A stretch of 64,000 nt of DNA from Halalkalibacter suaedae (GCF_017939705.1 NZ_JAGKSQ010000010.1:1-64000), one strand, 5' to 3'; positions 9,101 through 18,308 are shown, counted from the stretch's first letter. Numbers and translations are program-made. Notes: generated by a model not told the origin, from the sequence alone.

Positions 9101-11015
9101 CCGGTATATGGTCAGTGGGCGGCTCGAATTGCTTTTTTGGGTCGAATAGACCAAACCCATTCTGTAAGCTATATTCCTGATTAGTTGATAGCTTGTTGAT
9201 TAATAGGTTTTCCTTTTCAGTCGGTGCCTTGATAACCTTCCATTTCTCCTTCATCTTTATGAATTTTTCCTGTGATGTTTCTTTTAACTCTGATATTATT
9301 TCAAGTCCACCTACCCGTTGAAGTTCACTTTTGCTCGTTAAAAGTCGGTTTAAAGATTGTTCTAGTAAAACGTTTTCTAGCTTTAATAAAAGCCTAATGG
9401 CACTTTGACGAAGACTTCCTGTTTTTAATTTTAGAATAGCTTCAATCTTGTTTATTTCGTCAGATACGAGTTTTAAATCATTCATCCGTGTCATCGCTTT
9501 TTCACGATTACTCATGCTTTTATCAGACAAGCATGCAAAGATGTACTCACGTTGAACTGGATTGGAATCATCTGTTGTAAAGCAATCCAATAGGTAGCCT
9601 CTTGTTTCTGAGTTATACAAGTCTTTTTTCTCTATGATTTGTGCAATAAGTTCATGATCCATGTCATAAGCAGTCAGGTAAAGCATCTTCCTGACAATGA
9701 CGTCAGCAGATAATACAACCTCTAAACCGCTGAACACTCTGGATTTGAACGTACTTTCTTTTTTGGGAGCAGATTCTAGCATTTTTCTAAGAAGAATGAA
9801 CTGGCGTATACGTTCAGACTTCTCTTCTAGTGTCGGAATCCGTTCAAACTGAATCTTATGGACATACTGGTTGGTTTTACCGTTCCAATTCCATGAAAAG
9901 AAGCACTCGTAAGTATAGTTTGTGAGCAAAAAGACCTGCAGCTCTTGGTCAGTTTCCTCTAGATATTTGGAAGCAATCGTAAACTTTAGTAAGTCGTTCT
10001 GACTCTGGGAGAGCATATATTGGGCGACAATCTTTTGATAGGTTTCTCCTTTATTCATAAGCATATAGACATGCTGCTCAAGGTCCTCCTCCTCAATCAC
10101 TGCACTCGCCCACAGGCTAGTGTACAACTTGTTCATATCCTCACTATTCAGCCATTGCTTGCGAAGGTCAGGATTTGTTAGACAGTCATGGATGTATTGA
10201 ATGATTTGCTTAACAACTCGCGATTGTTCAGCTTCAAGGGTTAGACCTGTCCACACGTCGATTGCTCTAACGACTGAGCTGTATCGGATTAGGTTGTTTT
10301 CAAGGATAACTTTTAGCAGGTGCGTTGTTGCCCAAAGTGTACCTTCATCCATTGTTTCAACAATGCTCTGACGGAGGCCTTCTTGAAGCCTCGCTGCAAC
10401 GAGGAGTTCCCCGATAATCGTGTACGCTTCCTCACGATGGCTAAGCAGCATTCCCTTAATCATCTCTCTTGTGAAAAGAGCTGTATTATTGTCGCCAAAG
10501 ATGACTTCTTTAAGCGCATCTAGAACGTCGTTGTTTTCTTGATCTAACTCGTAGGCGATAATGTCACTGATTATCTGATTATCTAGGTCAAGGTGTTTGT
10601 TTGTTAGAATATCCATGATTGTTACACGGTGCTTGTCTAGATCATGAAGTAAAGCACACTTTTCGACAATCCTACTTAGGTGAGCTGTAGTGTTTTTCGT
10701 ACGGAACGGTCTTCTCTCGTAGCCTGTTGAGTAGGAATACTCTGTTGCGTGATTGATGATATATTGCATGACTATAGCGTTGTAATCGCCAAGTAATTTG
10801 CGCGTTAATTCTACTAGTCTGTTAAGCTTATTTTGATCGGTTTCAACTTGCTGGTTTAATGTTTTAATAAAGCGACGGATATGTCGGTCCTGGTTATAGT
10901 AATCGGCTTTCATGAACTTTAGGATATGTTTAGCCAGCAATTGATCGTTTTCATCTAGGGTCGCAATCTTTGCTTCAAATTCTTTGAAATAATGATTGGT
11001 TGATTCGATCGCCAT
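6126..11015 (-). CDS. Giant DUF4132-domain protein
   Basis: About 1629 residues from the ATG at 11015, which has GGAGG 7 bases upstream; the longer frame adds 16 unlikely residues. Most of the protein is helical and leucine-rich, like HEAT/ARM-type repeats. The C-terminal ~350 residues carry the DUF4132 signature (NESITIAHPVHL, then SEYQRYLFDHQIKQPFKQV, then FRELYRL), ending in a cofactor-like glycine-rich block (GGVDPEASLTTIEMRAAIL, LGEYGVHLGSAMAYKH). Relatives include the MolR/YehI proteins of E. coli; biochemical function is unknown. The small gene just upstream is on the same strand with a 69-base gap, and the two probably form an operon. It is by far the largest gene in the array. Confidence 0.85.
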   Translation of the reverse strand: MAIESTNHYFKEFEAKIATLDENDQLLAKHILKFMKADYYNQDRHIRRFIKTLNQQVETDQNKLNRLVELTRKLLGDYNAIVMQYIINHATEYSYSTGYERRPFRTKNTTAHLSRIVEKCALLHDLDKHRVTIMDILTNKHLDLDNQIISDIIAYELDQENNDVLDALKEVIFGDNNTALFTREMIKGMLLSHREEAYTIIGELLVAARLQEGLRQSIVETMDEGTLWATTHLLKVILENNLIRYSSVVRAIDVWTGLTLEAEQSRVVKQIIQYIHDCLTNPDLRKQWLNSEDMNKLYTSLWASAVIEEEDLEQHVYMLMNKGETYQKIVAQYMLSQSQNDLLKFTIASKYLEETDQELQVFLLTNYTYECFFSWNWNGKTNQYVHKIQFERIPTLEEKSERIRQFILLRKMLESAPKKESTFKSRVFSGLEVVLSADVIVRKMLYLTAYDMDHELIAQIIEKKDLYNSETRGYLLDCFTTDDSNPVQREYIFACLSDKSMSNREKAMTRMNDLKLVSDEINKIEAILKLKTGSLRQSAIRLLLKLENVLLEQSLNRLLTSKSELQRVGGLEIISELKETSQEKFIKMKEKWKVIKAPTEKENLLINKLSTNQEYSLQNGFGLFDPKKQFEPPTDHIPELEPKSLFSTDLTKIQGILTGLSELIHEHREYEYEVDWYGYKETHLVGATLTRSRTVEIQNKREGINDLPLAEVWKDYFKNLTSQEIIELNVMFSLDLVYRYRFKKINSWEMDDYKKPNEWRKEFLDKIYPLEKVKAFYSLATNILYYEQMNEVVSSYFQDLDNEDIFKTAIGMLHAMIKALPEEKRKSERQMYQLIAFPWLDWAKANVYDDDSYRLYFHLVYTLYTMNHFKSFGPTLSELSRAYEVELIDENELTKELLGRENSRDHIVDLTDAKKGLTKEHPSLEPIKEKVITRILDIELKRGDLQTEVTPHATGIMYYEGMEYLITLLSGLDNESFVRGYFYYYGNMNVTKKESLSHLLQVCHPKVGENEDLLAQLVLEKKITDKRLLEAAMYATQWLDLVAAYLKWDGLKSAAWYFHAHTNESFSAEKETIVAHYSPITPEEFHEGAFDIDWFKEAYAQLGEERFNILYDCAKYISAGANHRRAQLFADATLGKLNLKDMKSSVETKRNKDHLLCYSLIPIDSDMTNDVLNRYEFIQKFLKESRQFGAQRRASEAKIVEIALANLARNARYKDVTRLRWDMEARKLEEVIHVLEPVEIDDMKVQLVIDEDGKGAIKVIKNNKELKSVPTKYKKHEYILELKAINEGMKEQFNRAKVELERSMLLETPFNSQELVNMMNNPVVAPLVKKLVFLTDDKLGFFTGEELQTPTGKRYRLQMNESITIAHPVHLYESGSWSEYQRYLFDHQIKQPFKQVFRELYRLNVDEESAGTESRRYAGHQIQPKKAVALLKNRMWTVNYEEGLQKVYHKENIIAKIYAIADWFTPSDVESPALETVEFFDRNTYESIELSRIPKIIFSETMRDVDLVVSVAHVGGVDPEASLTTIEMRAAILQEALRVMKINNVRIEGSFALISGSLGEYGVHLGSAMAYKHASGNLNILPVHSQHRGKLFLPFLDEDPKTAEILSKVMMLADDKKIKDPSVLDQLRH

Positions 11016-11084
11016 ATTGTATCCTCCTTTTGAATTTACGGGCGGTTTTCTTTGTCCTTCCAATCTGGTTTGAGTCCAGTAAGC

Positions 11085-11510
11085 CTACCACATTCTGCCC
11101 GTGAGCATTGTCAGACGTATGAACACAACCTCGGAGTCTTCTGGTATCTCTAGTGGGGTATCTAACTGCTCAGCTTTTTCATCATTTATGAACACTCGGT
11201 ATAAGCCATCCTCAAAAGCTTGAATAGAGGTTTCAATTGCCTTGTTTAAATCGGCTTGACTTTCATTGTAAATTGTTTGAAATCCAACCTTTCCTACTCG
11301 GACTTGCTGCTCGATATCTGTAGTGGAAAGATAATTTACAATTCGTAATTCTGGATTACTAGCTTTCTCGTTGAACTGTTTGACGTTTTGTGTGACGACT
11401 TCGATTATGAGCTCTCTCAATGAGTTTGGTTTGGCTTGGAGCGGGTATGATTGTTTGGTAATGAAGTTCTTTCGTTTGGCTAACGATTTTAGAGTTAGGT
11501 ATATGTTCAT
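11085..11510 (-). CDS. Conserved small partner of the DUF4132 protein
   Basis: A 141-residue soluble protein starting MNIYLTLKSLAKRK, with GAGGT 9 bases before the ATG. It ends in a characteristic strand-rich block (IPEDSEVVFIRLTMLTGRMW). I recall similar short proteins next to large DUF4132 genes in Firmicutes, and here it lies directly upstream of one. The position implies a joint function, but the biochemistry is unknown. Confidence 0.65.
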   Translation of the reverse strand: MNIYLTLKSLAKRKNFITKQSYPLQAKPNSLRELIIEVVTQNVKQFNEKASNPELRIVNYLSTTDIEQQVRVGKVGFQTIYNESQADLNKAIETSIQAFEDGLYRVFINDEKAEQLDTPLEIPEDSEVVFIRLTMLTGRMW

Positions 11511-11597
11511 GGCTAGATTACCTCAGTATTTTTATAGTTTTTAACATATTATAGTATGGGTTGTATGTATATTAGAAGATTTATTCCGTTGCTTTAG

Positions 11598-11891
11598 CTA
11601 ATTAAGAAGACAATAGTAGGTATTAACGTAATCAATCATATACCCTTCATTTCCATCAATTTGTTTGGCTTCTTGTATTAACTCTTTAGATGGTTCTACA
11701 CCAACAACAACTGCCCCTTCCCTGTGTAATGCCCTACTTAGTACACCAGTTCCACAACCTAAATCTGCCACTTTTTTGTTATTAAAATTAATTCCTCTAA
11801 GTTTTAAACTTTCCAATAGCTCAATGGGTAAATCATTTCTATATCTGGCGTAATCTTTTGCGACATTACCGAAATTAACCTTCATTTTCAT
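11598..11891 (-). pseudogene. Truncated class I SAM-dependent methyltransferase
   Basis: Only 97 residues. Motif I is intact (VADLGCGTGVLSRAL, ~residues 41-55) and is followed by the GVEPSKELIQEA acidic strand, then the frame ends after IDYVNTYY. Class I methyltransferases of this kind run to about 230-260 residues, so everything after the second strand is missing. No continuation is visible downstream on either side. It is a 5' fragment and probably inactive. Confidence 0.75.
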
Positions 11892-11963
11892 CCCTCCAAA
11901 TAAAAATTCTAATCATTCAAACTCAATCATAAGATGGTTACTCTTCTAAACTAATGATAGCTA

Positions 11964-12026
11964 TACTTCAATAAAAAAAGAACAATCCCTGCCTCTTAAA
12001 CGATCGCACCCAGTTAACTTAAGAAG
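11964..12026. repeat. Hairpin separator, type B
   Basis: ACTTCAATAAAAAAAGAACAATCC, loop, GATCGCACCCAGTTAACTTAAG. It lies in the 303-base gap between the methyltransferase fragment and the phosphoesterase. The rest of the gap shows only the phosphoesterase leader, with GGAGG at about 12183. Confidence 0.75.
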
Positions 12027-12194
12027 CTCTCAATAGCAAAAGGTACCTAAAATATGAAAAACTACAAAAAAGGAACCATCCCATGCTTCCTCCTATTTGC
12101 TAAGTTTACTAGCTTAATGTTGGGGAATGTTTATATATAACACTAATCTTGTAGAAATGAAATTAGCGTTCTTAAATCTTTAGAGGAGGAAAAA

Positions 12195-13097
12195 ATGGTG
12201 GTTACTATTATAAAGAGAATGCTTATGGGAGCAGCGGCTTTAGGCCTTGTTTTATTAGTCTGGGGTCTAGTGGAACCTTACTTTATTGATGTAAATGAGG
12301 AAGAAGCAACGATTGAAAATTTACCTCCAGAATGGGAAGGTAAAGAGGTTGCAGTTATAGGAGATATGCAGGTTGGAATGTGGATGGATAACACGAATAC
12401 CATCTCTAGAATATCTGAAGATCTAGCGGAAATGGATCCGGAAGCTGTATTGATCCTTGGGGACTTTATTTATCATCCAGGGGAAAATGCTGAGACTAAT
12501 TTAGATAAAGTGAAAGAGGTACTTAGGCCTCTTACTGAAACAGATATCCCGGTTTTTGCAATTCTCGGAAACCATGACTACGCGATGACCAAAAAGACAG
12601 ATAAACCGAATATGAAGGCAGCAAATAGCGTTATCCAAGCATTAGAAGAAATGGATATAACGTTCCTTCAAAATGAATCTGTAGCATTACAACTGAATGA
12701 TGCTCAGGAAGATGGAGAACCTCTTTATATAACTGGTTTAGGATCTGAGTGGCCAAGTAATGTGGATACAGAAAAAGCATTACGTGACATCCCTGATAAT
12801 GCAGCTAAAATAATGATGATGCACAATCCTGAAACATTTAGTAAAGTGCCTGCTGACACAGCACCTTTAGCTGTTGCTGGCCACACACACGGAGGACAAG
12901 TTCGTATTCCCTTTACACCGGAATCATCGTACTTAACCTTTGCGAAAGAATCCGAAGTACATGCTGATGGTTGGATTGAGGATTACGGAGAAAAAGGCAA
13001 TCAGCTATATGTCAATCCAGGAATTGGTTTTAGTCATTTGCCTATGAGAATAATGGCACCGCCACAAATTACTTTATTTACACTATCTTCGTCATGA
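12195..13097 (+). CDS. Membrane-anchored metallophosphoesterase (YkuE-like)
   Basis: 300 residues. One N-terminal membrane anchor (~9-27) is followed by a calcineurin-like phosphoesterase domain. Metal-binding motifs are visible in order: GDMQVG (where DxH is usual, so the His is replaced by Gln), ILGDFIYHPG, LGNHDYAM, MMHNPETF, AGHTHGGQ, and a final NPGIGFS. The layout matches extracytoplasmic YkuE-type enzymes that act on cell-surface phosphodiesters; the substrate is unknown. AGGAGG lies a few bases before the ATG. It is one of few plus-strand genes inside the array. Confidence 0.85.
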   Translation: MVVTIIKRMLMGAAALGLVLLVWGLVEPYFIDVNEEEATIENLPPEWEGKEVAVIGDMQVGMWMDNTNTISRISEDLAEMDPEAVLILGDFIYHPGENAETNLDKVKEVLRPLTETDIPVFAILGNHDYAMTKKTDKPNMKAANSVIQALEEMDITFLQNESVALQLNDAQEDGEPLYITGLGSEWPSNVDTEKALRDIPDNAAKIMMMHNPETFSKVPADTAPLAVAGHTHGGQVRIPFTPESSYLTFAKESEVHADGWIEDYGEKGNQLYVNPGIGFSHLPMRIMAPPQITLFTLSSS

Positions 13098-13137
13098 TAA
13101 GAGTTCGGAAGCAACGGAAATTTCTTACGAACGAAGT

Positions 13138-13190
13138 AAAAGGGCAATCCCTTTTCCTTTAAGGATTACGCCCTATAGTTAAAGAAGGAC
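13138..13190. repeat. Hairpin separator, type B
   Basis: GGGCAATCC with a pyrimidine loop pairs with GGATTACGCCC, followed by TATAGTTAAAG. It lies downstream of the phosphoesterase and in the same orientation as the other copies. Confidence 0.7.
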
Positions 13191-13329
13191 AATGGCCAAT
13201 TTTATGACCATCGTCATTCAATCTTGCAATGCAGTTAGTGCACTATGAAGCAATTATCTCTTTAAAAAAAGTTGAACATAAAAAAAAGCCATGTAAAGTG
13301 ATGACATTACCCTAGTGCTTTATCCAAAT

Positions 13330-13363
13330 AGAAAAAGTCGATAAATAATTATCGACTTTTTCT
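13330..13363 (-). terminator. Strong terminator of the GAF operon
   Basis: A perfect stem, AGAAAAAGTCGATAA / TTATCGACTTTTTCT, with loop ATAA. The stop codon of the last gene lies inside it. Confidence 0.85.
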
Positions 13364-13543
13364 ACTGCCAAAATAGCTCCCTCTTTTAAGTTTCACGTTT
13401 GGGGTCGATTTTTTAACGCCAAAGTTTAGTTCGCTTTGAGTTCTAAACAAACGAATTTCTTCATCTAATTGTTTGTTCGTGTCCACAAGGCGCTCACTCT
13501 CATTGAAAATTTCATTAATTTCTTTCCATTGAGTACTTGGCAT
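13349..13543 (-). CDS. Small coiled protein coupled to the GAF protein
   Basis: About 64 residues from the ATG at 13543, nine bases after GGAGG; a GTG three codons earlier lies inside the ribosome binding site. The protein starts MPSTQWKEINEIFNESERLV and has a heptad-like acidic helix followed by a basic tail (KLKRGSYFGSRKSR). The start is one base from the stop of the upstream GAF gene, so translation is probably coupled. Function unknown; a partner of the GAF protein is likely. Confidence 0.65.
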   Translation of the reverse strand: MPSTQWKEINEIFNESERLVDTNKQLDEEIRLFRTQSELNFGVKKSTPNVKLKRGSYFGSRKSR

Positions 13544-13544
13544 C

Positions 13545-14558
13545 TCAATCACCCTCCTTGGTTAATAAATATATTTTATCATAAAGTAATAAAGTTGCAC
13601 AGACGTTCACATAAAATTCAATCGCAAGTAGGTCATCTTCAGAAAAACCCTCTATATTTTCAGACTGGATACAAAGAACTCCAATTATAGTATCTCCAAC
13701 TTTTATAGGCATTCCCATTATAGACAGAAATGAGTACCTTCCATTCTGCTTTTTATTAAAGCGTTTATCTTGAGATACATCTTGGACCATTTCTGCAAAA
13801 CCTTTTTCCCAGATACTCCCTGCAAAACCTTCTCCTTTTTTAAATCGCCTGGAACGAGCTGAACGAGCACCTATTCGAAAATACTCTCTAATGTGTAATT
13901 TTTGATCCTCTTTAATTTCAAATAAGGCCACTGACTTATCACTTTGATCTTTAGTCAGAACAGTAACTGACTCTGAGAGTACATTCTTTAACATTTCATC
14001 AACATAAACTTTTTTCCCAGAATTCTCTTCTAATAGAAAAGACATTGATCCCATTATACGGCTGGTATTTTGATGATGCCTAATGAAAACTGATAAATTA
14101 GATCTCAAATCTTTAATATTGCTTTCAAGTTTATTTCTCTGCATATCAGAACGTTTAAGAAGAGCATTAGCCTTTTCAAGTTGGTTTGATAACTCTTTAA
14201 TCTTTTTCTTAAGATGATGTCCATTCTTATCAAAACTTTTATCATAAAAATAATTTGGGATTGAGTTTAATCCAAAAAGATTTATATCATGCTCACGACT
14301 TCTCCATAAATTGCCTTGTACCGTTGTTCCATGCACTAATAAATATAAGAAGCCAATAGTTCCAATAGATATAATCATTTTATGTAAACTTTGGTCTTCT
14401 AATGCCTTAAGTTTATCTGTAATAGCCTGTCCAACAAATACATTAATAAGATTATATAAAGCAAATATAATAAAAAGTGTTAATAAAAGAGCTAGAGAAT
14501 AACAAGCAAAGTTTATCCAAAAACGCTTACTTTTTCTGACATCGTCATTTGCATTCAT
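13545..14558 (-). CDS. Membrane-anchored GAF-domain protein
   Basis: About 337 residues from the ATG at 14558, eight bases after GGTGG. Two membrane spans (~13-45 and ~65-82) are followed by a coiled coil (HHLKKKIKELSNQLEKANAL onward, ~115-160) and a C-terminal GAF-like domain (~195-335) with GEGFAGSIWEKG, SFLSIMGMPIKVGD and IIGVLCIQSE. GAF domains bind small ligands or dimerise. No output kinase, cyclase or GGDEF domain follows, so it may signal through the small coupled partner protein downstream. Confidence 0.75.
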   Translation of the reverse strand: MNANDDVRKSKRFWINFACYSLALLLTLFIIFALYNLINVFVGQAITDKLKALEDQSLHKMIISIGTIGFLYLLVHGTTVQGNLWRSREHDINLFGLNSIPNYFYDKSFDKNGHHLKKKIKELSNQLEKANALLKRSDMQRNKLESNIKDLRSNLSVFIRHHQNTSRIMGSMSFLLEENSGKKVYVDEMLKNVLSESVTVLTKDQSDKSVALFEIKEDQKLHIREYFRIGARSARSRRFKKGEGFAGSIWEKGFAEMVQDVSQDKRFNKKQNGRYSFLSIMGMPIKVGDTIIGVLCIQSENIEGFSEDDLLAIEFYVNVCATLLLYDKIYLLTKEGD

Positions 14559-14570
14559 GGAAATCACCAC

Positions 14571-14808
14571 CTATTGTATATAAAAGGATTATTATAACTT
14601 TTTCAATAAAATGGTCACGTTACTTTTGCAACTTCTTTTCCTTCACGAATAAGGGTTACCCATTGCGTATTACAACTGTGTCTTTCGCAATAGGTGCAAA
14701 GGTTACATTGGAAACAGAATATAGTTATTAAATATTCTACTTCAAGAGTAAAATAAGACTGCTGCTTGTTTCCAGAATCACTGCCCTTAGTTGAGTATCA
14801 TATGCTAT
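14571..14808. other. Intergenic region with degenerate separator
   Basis: No convincing gene. On the minus strand a short frame reads NVTFAPIAKDTVVIRNG and stops, possibly a gene remnant. At about 14750-14797 there is a weak separator-like segment (GACTGCTGCTTGT ... AATCACTGCCCTTAGTTGAG). Confidence 0.4.
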
Positions 14809-15324
14809 TTAAGTGTTTTGCTTAATCGTTTCTTCTACATAACTCAGAAGATTACTGTATGGGGAGTTCCCTTTCAAAAATTGCGATACCACATTAAGAG
14901 GTACTATCACCATATCCCTCTTTTTAGAATAAAGAACACTCTGATTTTTGCTATTACTCAACTCACCATCAAGATTGGGCGAATAATGACGTACAGAATT
15001 AGACTCATACCAGTAGAAGTCTTGATTCATGTTACTTTTAATAACCTCACCAATATACGCACCTATTCGTTCCGCTAAATTATCAAAGTGCCTACTTAAC
15101 AGTTCATTACCAAACGCCGTATTCATTAATCTTTTTGCATAGATATCAATAAAACGGACGCTTTCAATAGTGAAGTCTAAATTTCTTTTAGTAAGGTTTT
15201 CTTTATCCCATGAATCATCTGATACATCCTGATACATTAATTTCGCAATGCCCTTTAAATCATCTTTTTTTAATTTTGTCTTAATGAAAAAACGAAACAT
15301 ATGATAAGATTGCTCCTTTATCAA
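14809..15324 (-). CDS. Uncharacterised soluble protein
   Basis: 171 residues, largely helical, with SVRFIDIYAKRLMNT (~55-69) and AERIGAYIGEVIKSN (~84-98) as the most structured blocks, then a YWYES segment and a hydrophobic strand (DMVIVPLNVVSQFLKG). The GAYIGEVI pattern recalls several Bacillus proteins of unknown function found near immunity genes. No signal peptide or membrane span. A type C separator lies in the next intergenic region. Confidence 0.55.
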   Translation of the reverse strand: MIKEQSYHMFRFFIKTKLKKDDLKGIAKLMYQDVSDDSWDKENLTKRNLDFTIESVRFIDIYAKRLMNTAFGNELLSRHFDNLAERIGAYIGEVIKSNMNQDFYWYESNSVRHYSPNLDGELSNSKNQSVLYSKKRDMVIVPLNVVSQFLKGNSPYSNLLSYVEETIKQNT

Positions 15325-15382
15325 TTGACTACATGTACTGCTATTTCACAATCTCAAGCCGAAAAATAAGAATCACACCCAG

Positions 15383-15580
15383 TTACTTTTTTGATTCTTC
15401 TCTTTTTCTGTGGTTTAAATTAATAACTAACTCACCAATCCCCATCGCAATAAAACCATTTAGTAGACCAAAAGCAGGAAAGAGGATGTCCTGACTATTA
15501 AAGAATGTCATTATCAATAGAGTAGTACTAAAAAACACAAAGATTAAACCTAATATGTATAAAACGCGACCCACAAACAA
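15383..15580 (-). CDS. 65-aa two-span membrane protein, copy 1
   Basis: Begins MFVGRVLYILGLIFVFFSTT and has a second span (FGLLNGFIAMGIGELVI), ending basic (NHRKREESKK). The TTG start is supported by GGAGG 8 bases upstream. The protein is nearly identical to the one at 30.1 kb (about seven differences by eye), and flanking DNA is also conserved, so a recent duplication is likely. Function unknown. Confidence 0.75.
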   Translation of the reverse strand: MFVGRVLYILGLIFVFFSTTLLIMTFFNSQDILFPAFGLLNGFIAMGIGELVINLNHRKREESKK

Positions 15581-15620
15581 ATTCCAGGCCTCCTATATTT
15601 TTTTAGACTTTCGCTCTCAT

Positions 15621-15695
15621 AGTTTAACATTAATTTCCTTTTCGTTGACATAAAAAGAGCATTCCTTCTTGCAGGAATGCACCACTCAACTCCCT
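15621..15695. repeat. Hairpin separator, type C
   Basis: AGTTTAACATTAATTTCC, GACATAAAAAG, then stem GAGCATTCC / GGAATGCAC. The same leader and stem occur at 23815, 30378 and 36995. Confidence 0.85.
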
Positions 15696-15744
15696 TATAT
15701 TAAAACTATAGCCGATTCCACTAACCGACACCGGCAGAAAGAAA

Positions 15745-15790
15745 AAAAACGACTGCTACTTATTCCGCAATCGATTATCGTTAATTAAGG
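15745..15790. repeat. Hairpin separator, type D
   Basis: ACGACTGCTACTTATTCCGCAATCG, then TTAATTAAGG. It is related to 37813 (GCGACTGCT / AGCAATCGC) and lies just beyond the 3' end of the 58-aa gene. Confidence 0.55.
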
Positions 15791-15803
15791 AAACCTTTTC
15801 TCT

Positions 15804-15980
15804 TTAACTACTTTCATCCTTTTTTATTTTAAATTTTGACGTCACTAAATATACTGCAATGAATGTTAATATGAAATCAGTATAAGGACTACTAGAACCA
15901 CCTAGAAGAAATGCACCAAACGTAAAAACGATAAATGTCAAAACAATTAATGCTAATACATACACACCAAAATTCCCCAT
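15804..15980 (-). CDS. Small two-span membrane protein
   Basis: About 58 residues from the internal ATG at 15980, five bases after GGGGG; the frame opens four codons earlier. Two hydrophobic segments (GVYVLALIVLTFIVFTFGAF and FILTFIAVYLVTS) are joined by a GGSSSPY turn, with a basic tail. No family recognised. Typical single small gene of this array. Confidence 0.6.
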   Translation of the reverse strand: MGNFGVYVLALIVLTFIVFTFGAFLLGGSSSPYTDFILTFIAVYLVTSKFKIKKDESS

Positions 15981-16049
15981 CATAACCCCCATTAAGTTCT
16001 AAACAAATCTTTGGTTTTCATTAATGCTGCCCGTTTGTTTTAGAAGGAT

Positions 16050-16487
16050 TTATTCGTCCTCTAAATCGTCTTCGTTATCTTCATCTGATATTGAAATTAT
16101 AAATTCTTTCAAACTAGAAGCATATTCTTCGATTTCTCCATCTTCGTGATACCAAAGATACATCTCATTCCCCATTATTCCGTCGTTTACTTTAAGGCAT
16201 AATTTATCTCCTGAACCATCATCACCGATTGCAATAAGAACCTCCGACATATGTCTTTCTCTGACTTCAGTATTTTGTCTAACAACATCATCCCAGGTCT
16301 TTTTAGTATTTCCATGGTCTTTGACAGGATAAAGGATCCATTCACCTATTTCTGCGTTATTAACTAACTTGAAAAGTTCTTTATATTGGTCTGGAAAAAC
16401 AGCACCTAACTTATCTTCTGCTGCTTTTATATCAGATTCATCTACCCCTGATTTCCTTGTATGAATTCGTTTTCTAACATCTTTCAT
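16050..16487 (-). CDS. SMI1/KNR4 (SUKH) family protein
   Basis: A 145-residue acidic protein with the SUKH pattern: an N-terminal helix, then AEDKLGAVFPDQYKELFKLV (~23-42), GEWILYPV, an acidic GDDGSGDKLCL block and LYLWYHEDGEIE-type strands, ending in a run of D/E. Bacterial SUKH proteins are common immunity proteins against polymorphic nuclease toxins. No toxin gene is adjacent, so it is an orphan immunity-like gene here. Confidence 0.85.
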   Translation of the reverse strand: MKDVRKRIHTRKSGVDESDIKAAEDKLGAVFPDQYKELFKLVNNAEIGEWILYPVKDHGNTKKTWDDVVRQNTEVRERHMSEVLIAIGDDGSGDKLCLKVNDGIMGNEMYLWYHEDGEIEEYASSLKEFIISISDEDNEDDLEDE

Positions 16488-16840
16488 TTAAAAAACACCT
16501 ACCCTATTAAAGAGATCATTCATAACATTATTTAAAATACCGTTCGCTTTGTTTAGCAACATTATACCAACGCAAATGATCATTCGAATAGTACTTCGGA
16601 GCGAACTATTTGTATCTACCTTCAGTAAAGTTGAAAAATGAAAGAGAAATTCCATAAAAAGTTCTTTTAAGTTAGATTTTCACAGTCATTACCCTCTCTT
16701 AATGTGTGCTCCATTTATATATATTTAAACACACTTTTCCGTTCCACCTAACCTTTTGTCGTTCTTACAACACACATATAATAAATAAATACGGTCTTTT
16801 TTTCACAACCTATGAGAAAACAACAAGGTGTGGTTAGTAA
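16488..16840. other. Intergenic region upstream of the first SulP gene
   Basis: About 350 bases of AT-rich DNA. A TATAAT box at 16777 lies 64 bases before the SulP ATG, with only a weak -35. No reading frame or known repeat is evident. Confidence 0.5.
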
Positions 16841-18298
16841 ATGGGTATTCTCAATAGTTCAAAAAAAGAATGGGTCGGAAACATCAGAGGTGATATATTA
16901 GCTGGAATCGTCGTTGCACTTGCTCTCATTCCTGAAGCCATCGCCTTTTCTATTATTGCGGGAGTGGACCCAATGGTTGGTTTGTATTCATCTTTTCTAA
17001 TTCCAATAACAATTGCCTTTTTCGGCGGGAGACCTGGTATGATTTCTGCTGCAACAGGTGCGATGGCTTTACTTATGATCAGTCTGGTTCGCGAGCACGG
17101 CTTGGAGTATCTATTAGCGGCCACAATATTAACGGGACTTTTACAAATTGTATTTGGCTACCTTAAGTTAGCTAGATACATGAAATTCATTCCACGCTCC
17201 GTCATGGTCGGCTTTGTCAACTCGTTAGCTATTCTGATCTTCACATCACAGCTGCCTTACTTATTCGGGCATGGTTGGATCGTTATAGTTATTGCCGTAG
17301 TGACCTTAATGATTATTTACTTATTTCCTTATCTAACAAAATCAATTCCGTCCACCCTTGTTGCTATTGCAGGAGTCACAGCCTTCACGATTTATTCTGA
17401 CATAAACATTTTCACCGTTGGGGACATGGGAACGTTAACACAAACCCTTCCTGTCTTTCTTTTACCGCAAATTCCTGTTTCATTTGAGACGCTAGCGATT
17501 ATCTTTCCTTATGCGATCGGACTAACCGTTGTTGGTCTTCTCGAATCTCTATTAACTGCTGCCATTGTCGATGATATGACAGACACGTCTAGTAATAAGA
17601 ATAGAGAAAGTAAAGGACAAGGGATCTCAAACATTGTTGCGGGTTGCTTTGGGGGCATGGCCGGTTGTGCGATGATTGGTCAATCTGTGATTAACGTGAA
17701 ATCAGGCGGAAGAGGAAGACTGTCTACACTCGTTGCTGGCGTTGTCTTAATTCTATTAGTCATACTTCTTGGAAATGTCGTCGCACAAATTCCTATGGCT
17801 GCATTGGCTGGAGTAATGGTTATGGTATCAATTAGTACGTTTGACTGGAATTCTTTACGAACACTCTTGATTGTGCCTGCTTCTGACGCGATTGTCATGG
17901 TTGTCACTGTCATCGTTGTTGTGGTTTCACACGACCTTTCATATGGTGTCTTCACGGGGATATTGTTAAGTGCATTGTTCTTTGTTTCAAAAATTTCAAA
18001 AGTAAGTATAGAAAGTACGCTAGATGCCGAGAAAAGGAAAAGAACCTATTTTATAAAAGGACAACTTTTTTTCGCGTCTATCTCAGAACCAGTTGAAGAA
18101 TTTGACTTTAAAGAGGATCTAAAACAAGTCGAAATTGATTTAACATATGCTCATATCTGGGATGACTCTGCTGTGGCTGCAATGGAGAAAATCATTTATA
18201 AGTTTGAGGATAATGGAACCCAGGTGGAAATTACTGGTCTTAATGAAGCAAGTACATTGTTAGTAAATAAATTACGAAATAAATTAAGTAGCCATTAG
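16841..18298 (+). CDS. SulP-family anion transporter with STAS domain (copy 1)
   Basis: 485 residues. The first half carries the SulP hallmark [20 protein letters not shown] (~18-37) and [10 protein letters not shown], followed by about ten membrane spans. The conserved C-terminal part of the channel has [16 protein letters not shown] and [12 protein letters not shown]. Residues ~400-485 form a compact STAS domain ([20 protein letters not shown]). SulP proteins move sulfate, bicarbonate or other anions; the substrate is not readable here. A UspA gene follows within 10 bases. The whole module is mirrored by a diverged, convergent copy at 18.9-21.1 kb. Confidence 0.9.
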   Translation: MGILNSSKKEWVGNIRGDILAGIVVALALIPEAIAFSIIAGVDPMVGLYSSFLIPITIAFFGGRPGMISAATGAMALLMISLVREHGLEYLLAATILTGLLQIVFGYLKLARYMKFIPRSVMVGFVNSLAILIFTSQLPYLFGHGWIVIVIAVVTLMIIYLFPYLTKSIPSTLVAIAGVTAFTIYSDINIFTVGDMGTLTQTLPVFLLPQIPVSFETLAIIFPYAIGLTVVGLLESLLTAAIVDDMTDTSSNKNRESKGQGISNIVAGCFGGMAGCAMIGQSVINVKSGGRGRLSTLVAGVVLILLVILLGNVVAQIPMAALAGVMVMVSISTFDWNSLRTLLIVPASDAIVMVVTVIVVVVSHDLSYGVFTGILLSALFFVSKISKVSIESTLDAEKRKRTYFIKGQLFFASISEPVEEFDFKEDLKQVEIDLTYAHIWDDSAVAAMEKIIYKFEDNGTQVEITGLNEASTLLVNKLRNKLSSH

Positions 18299-18308
18299 GA
18301 GGTAACGT

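Larger units (their letters stand above)
15340..15695. repeat. Duplicated cassette, copy 1
   Basis: About 350 bases, containing a 65-aa gene, its leader and a type C separator, match 30088-30440 with scattered differences. The inner segments TGCTATTTCAC, AGGCCTCCTATA and TTTAACATTAATTTCC are shared. Confidence 0.85.
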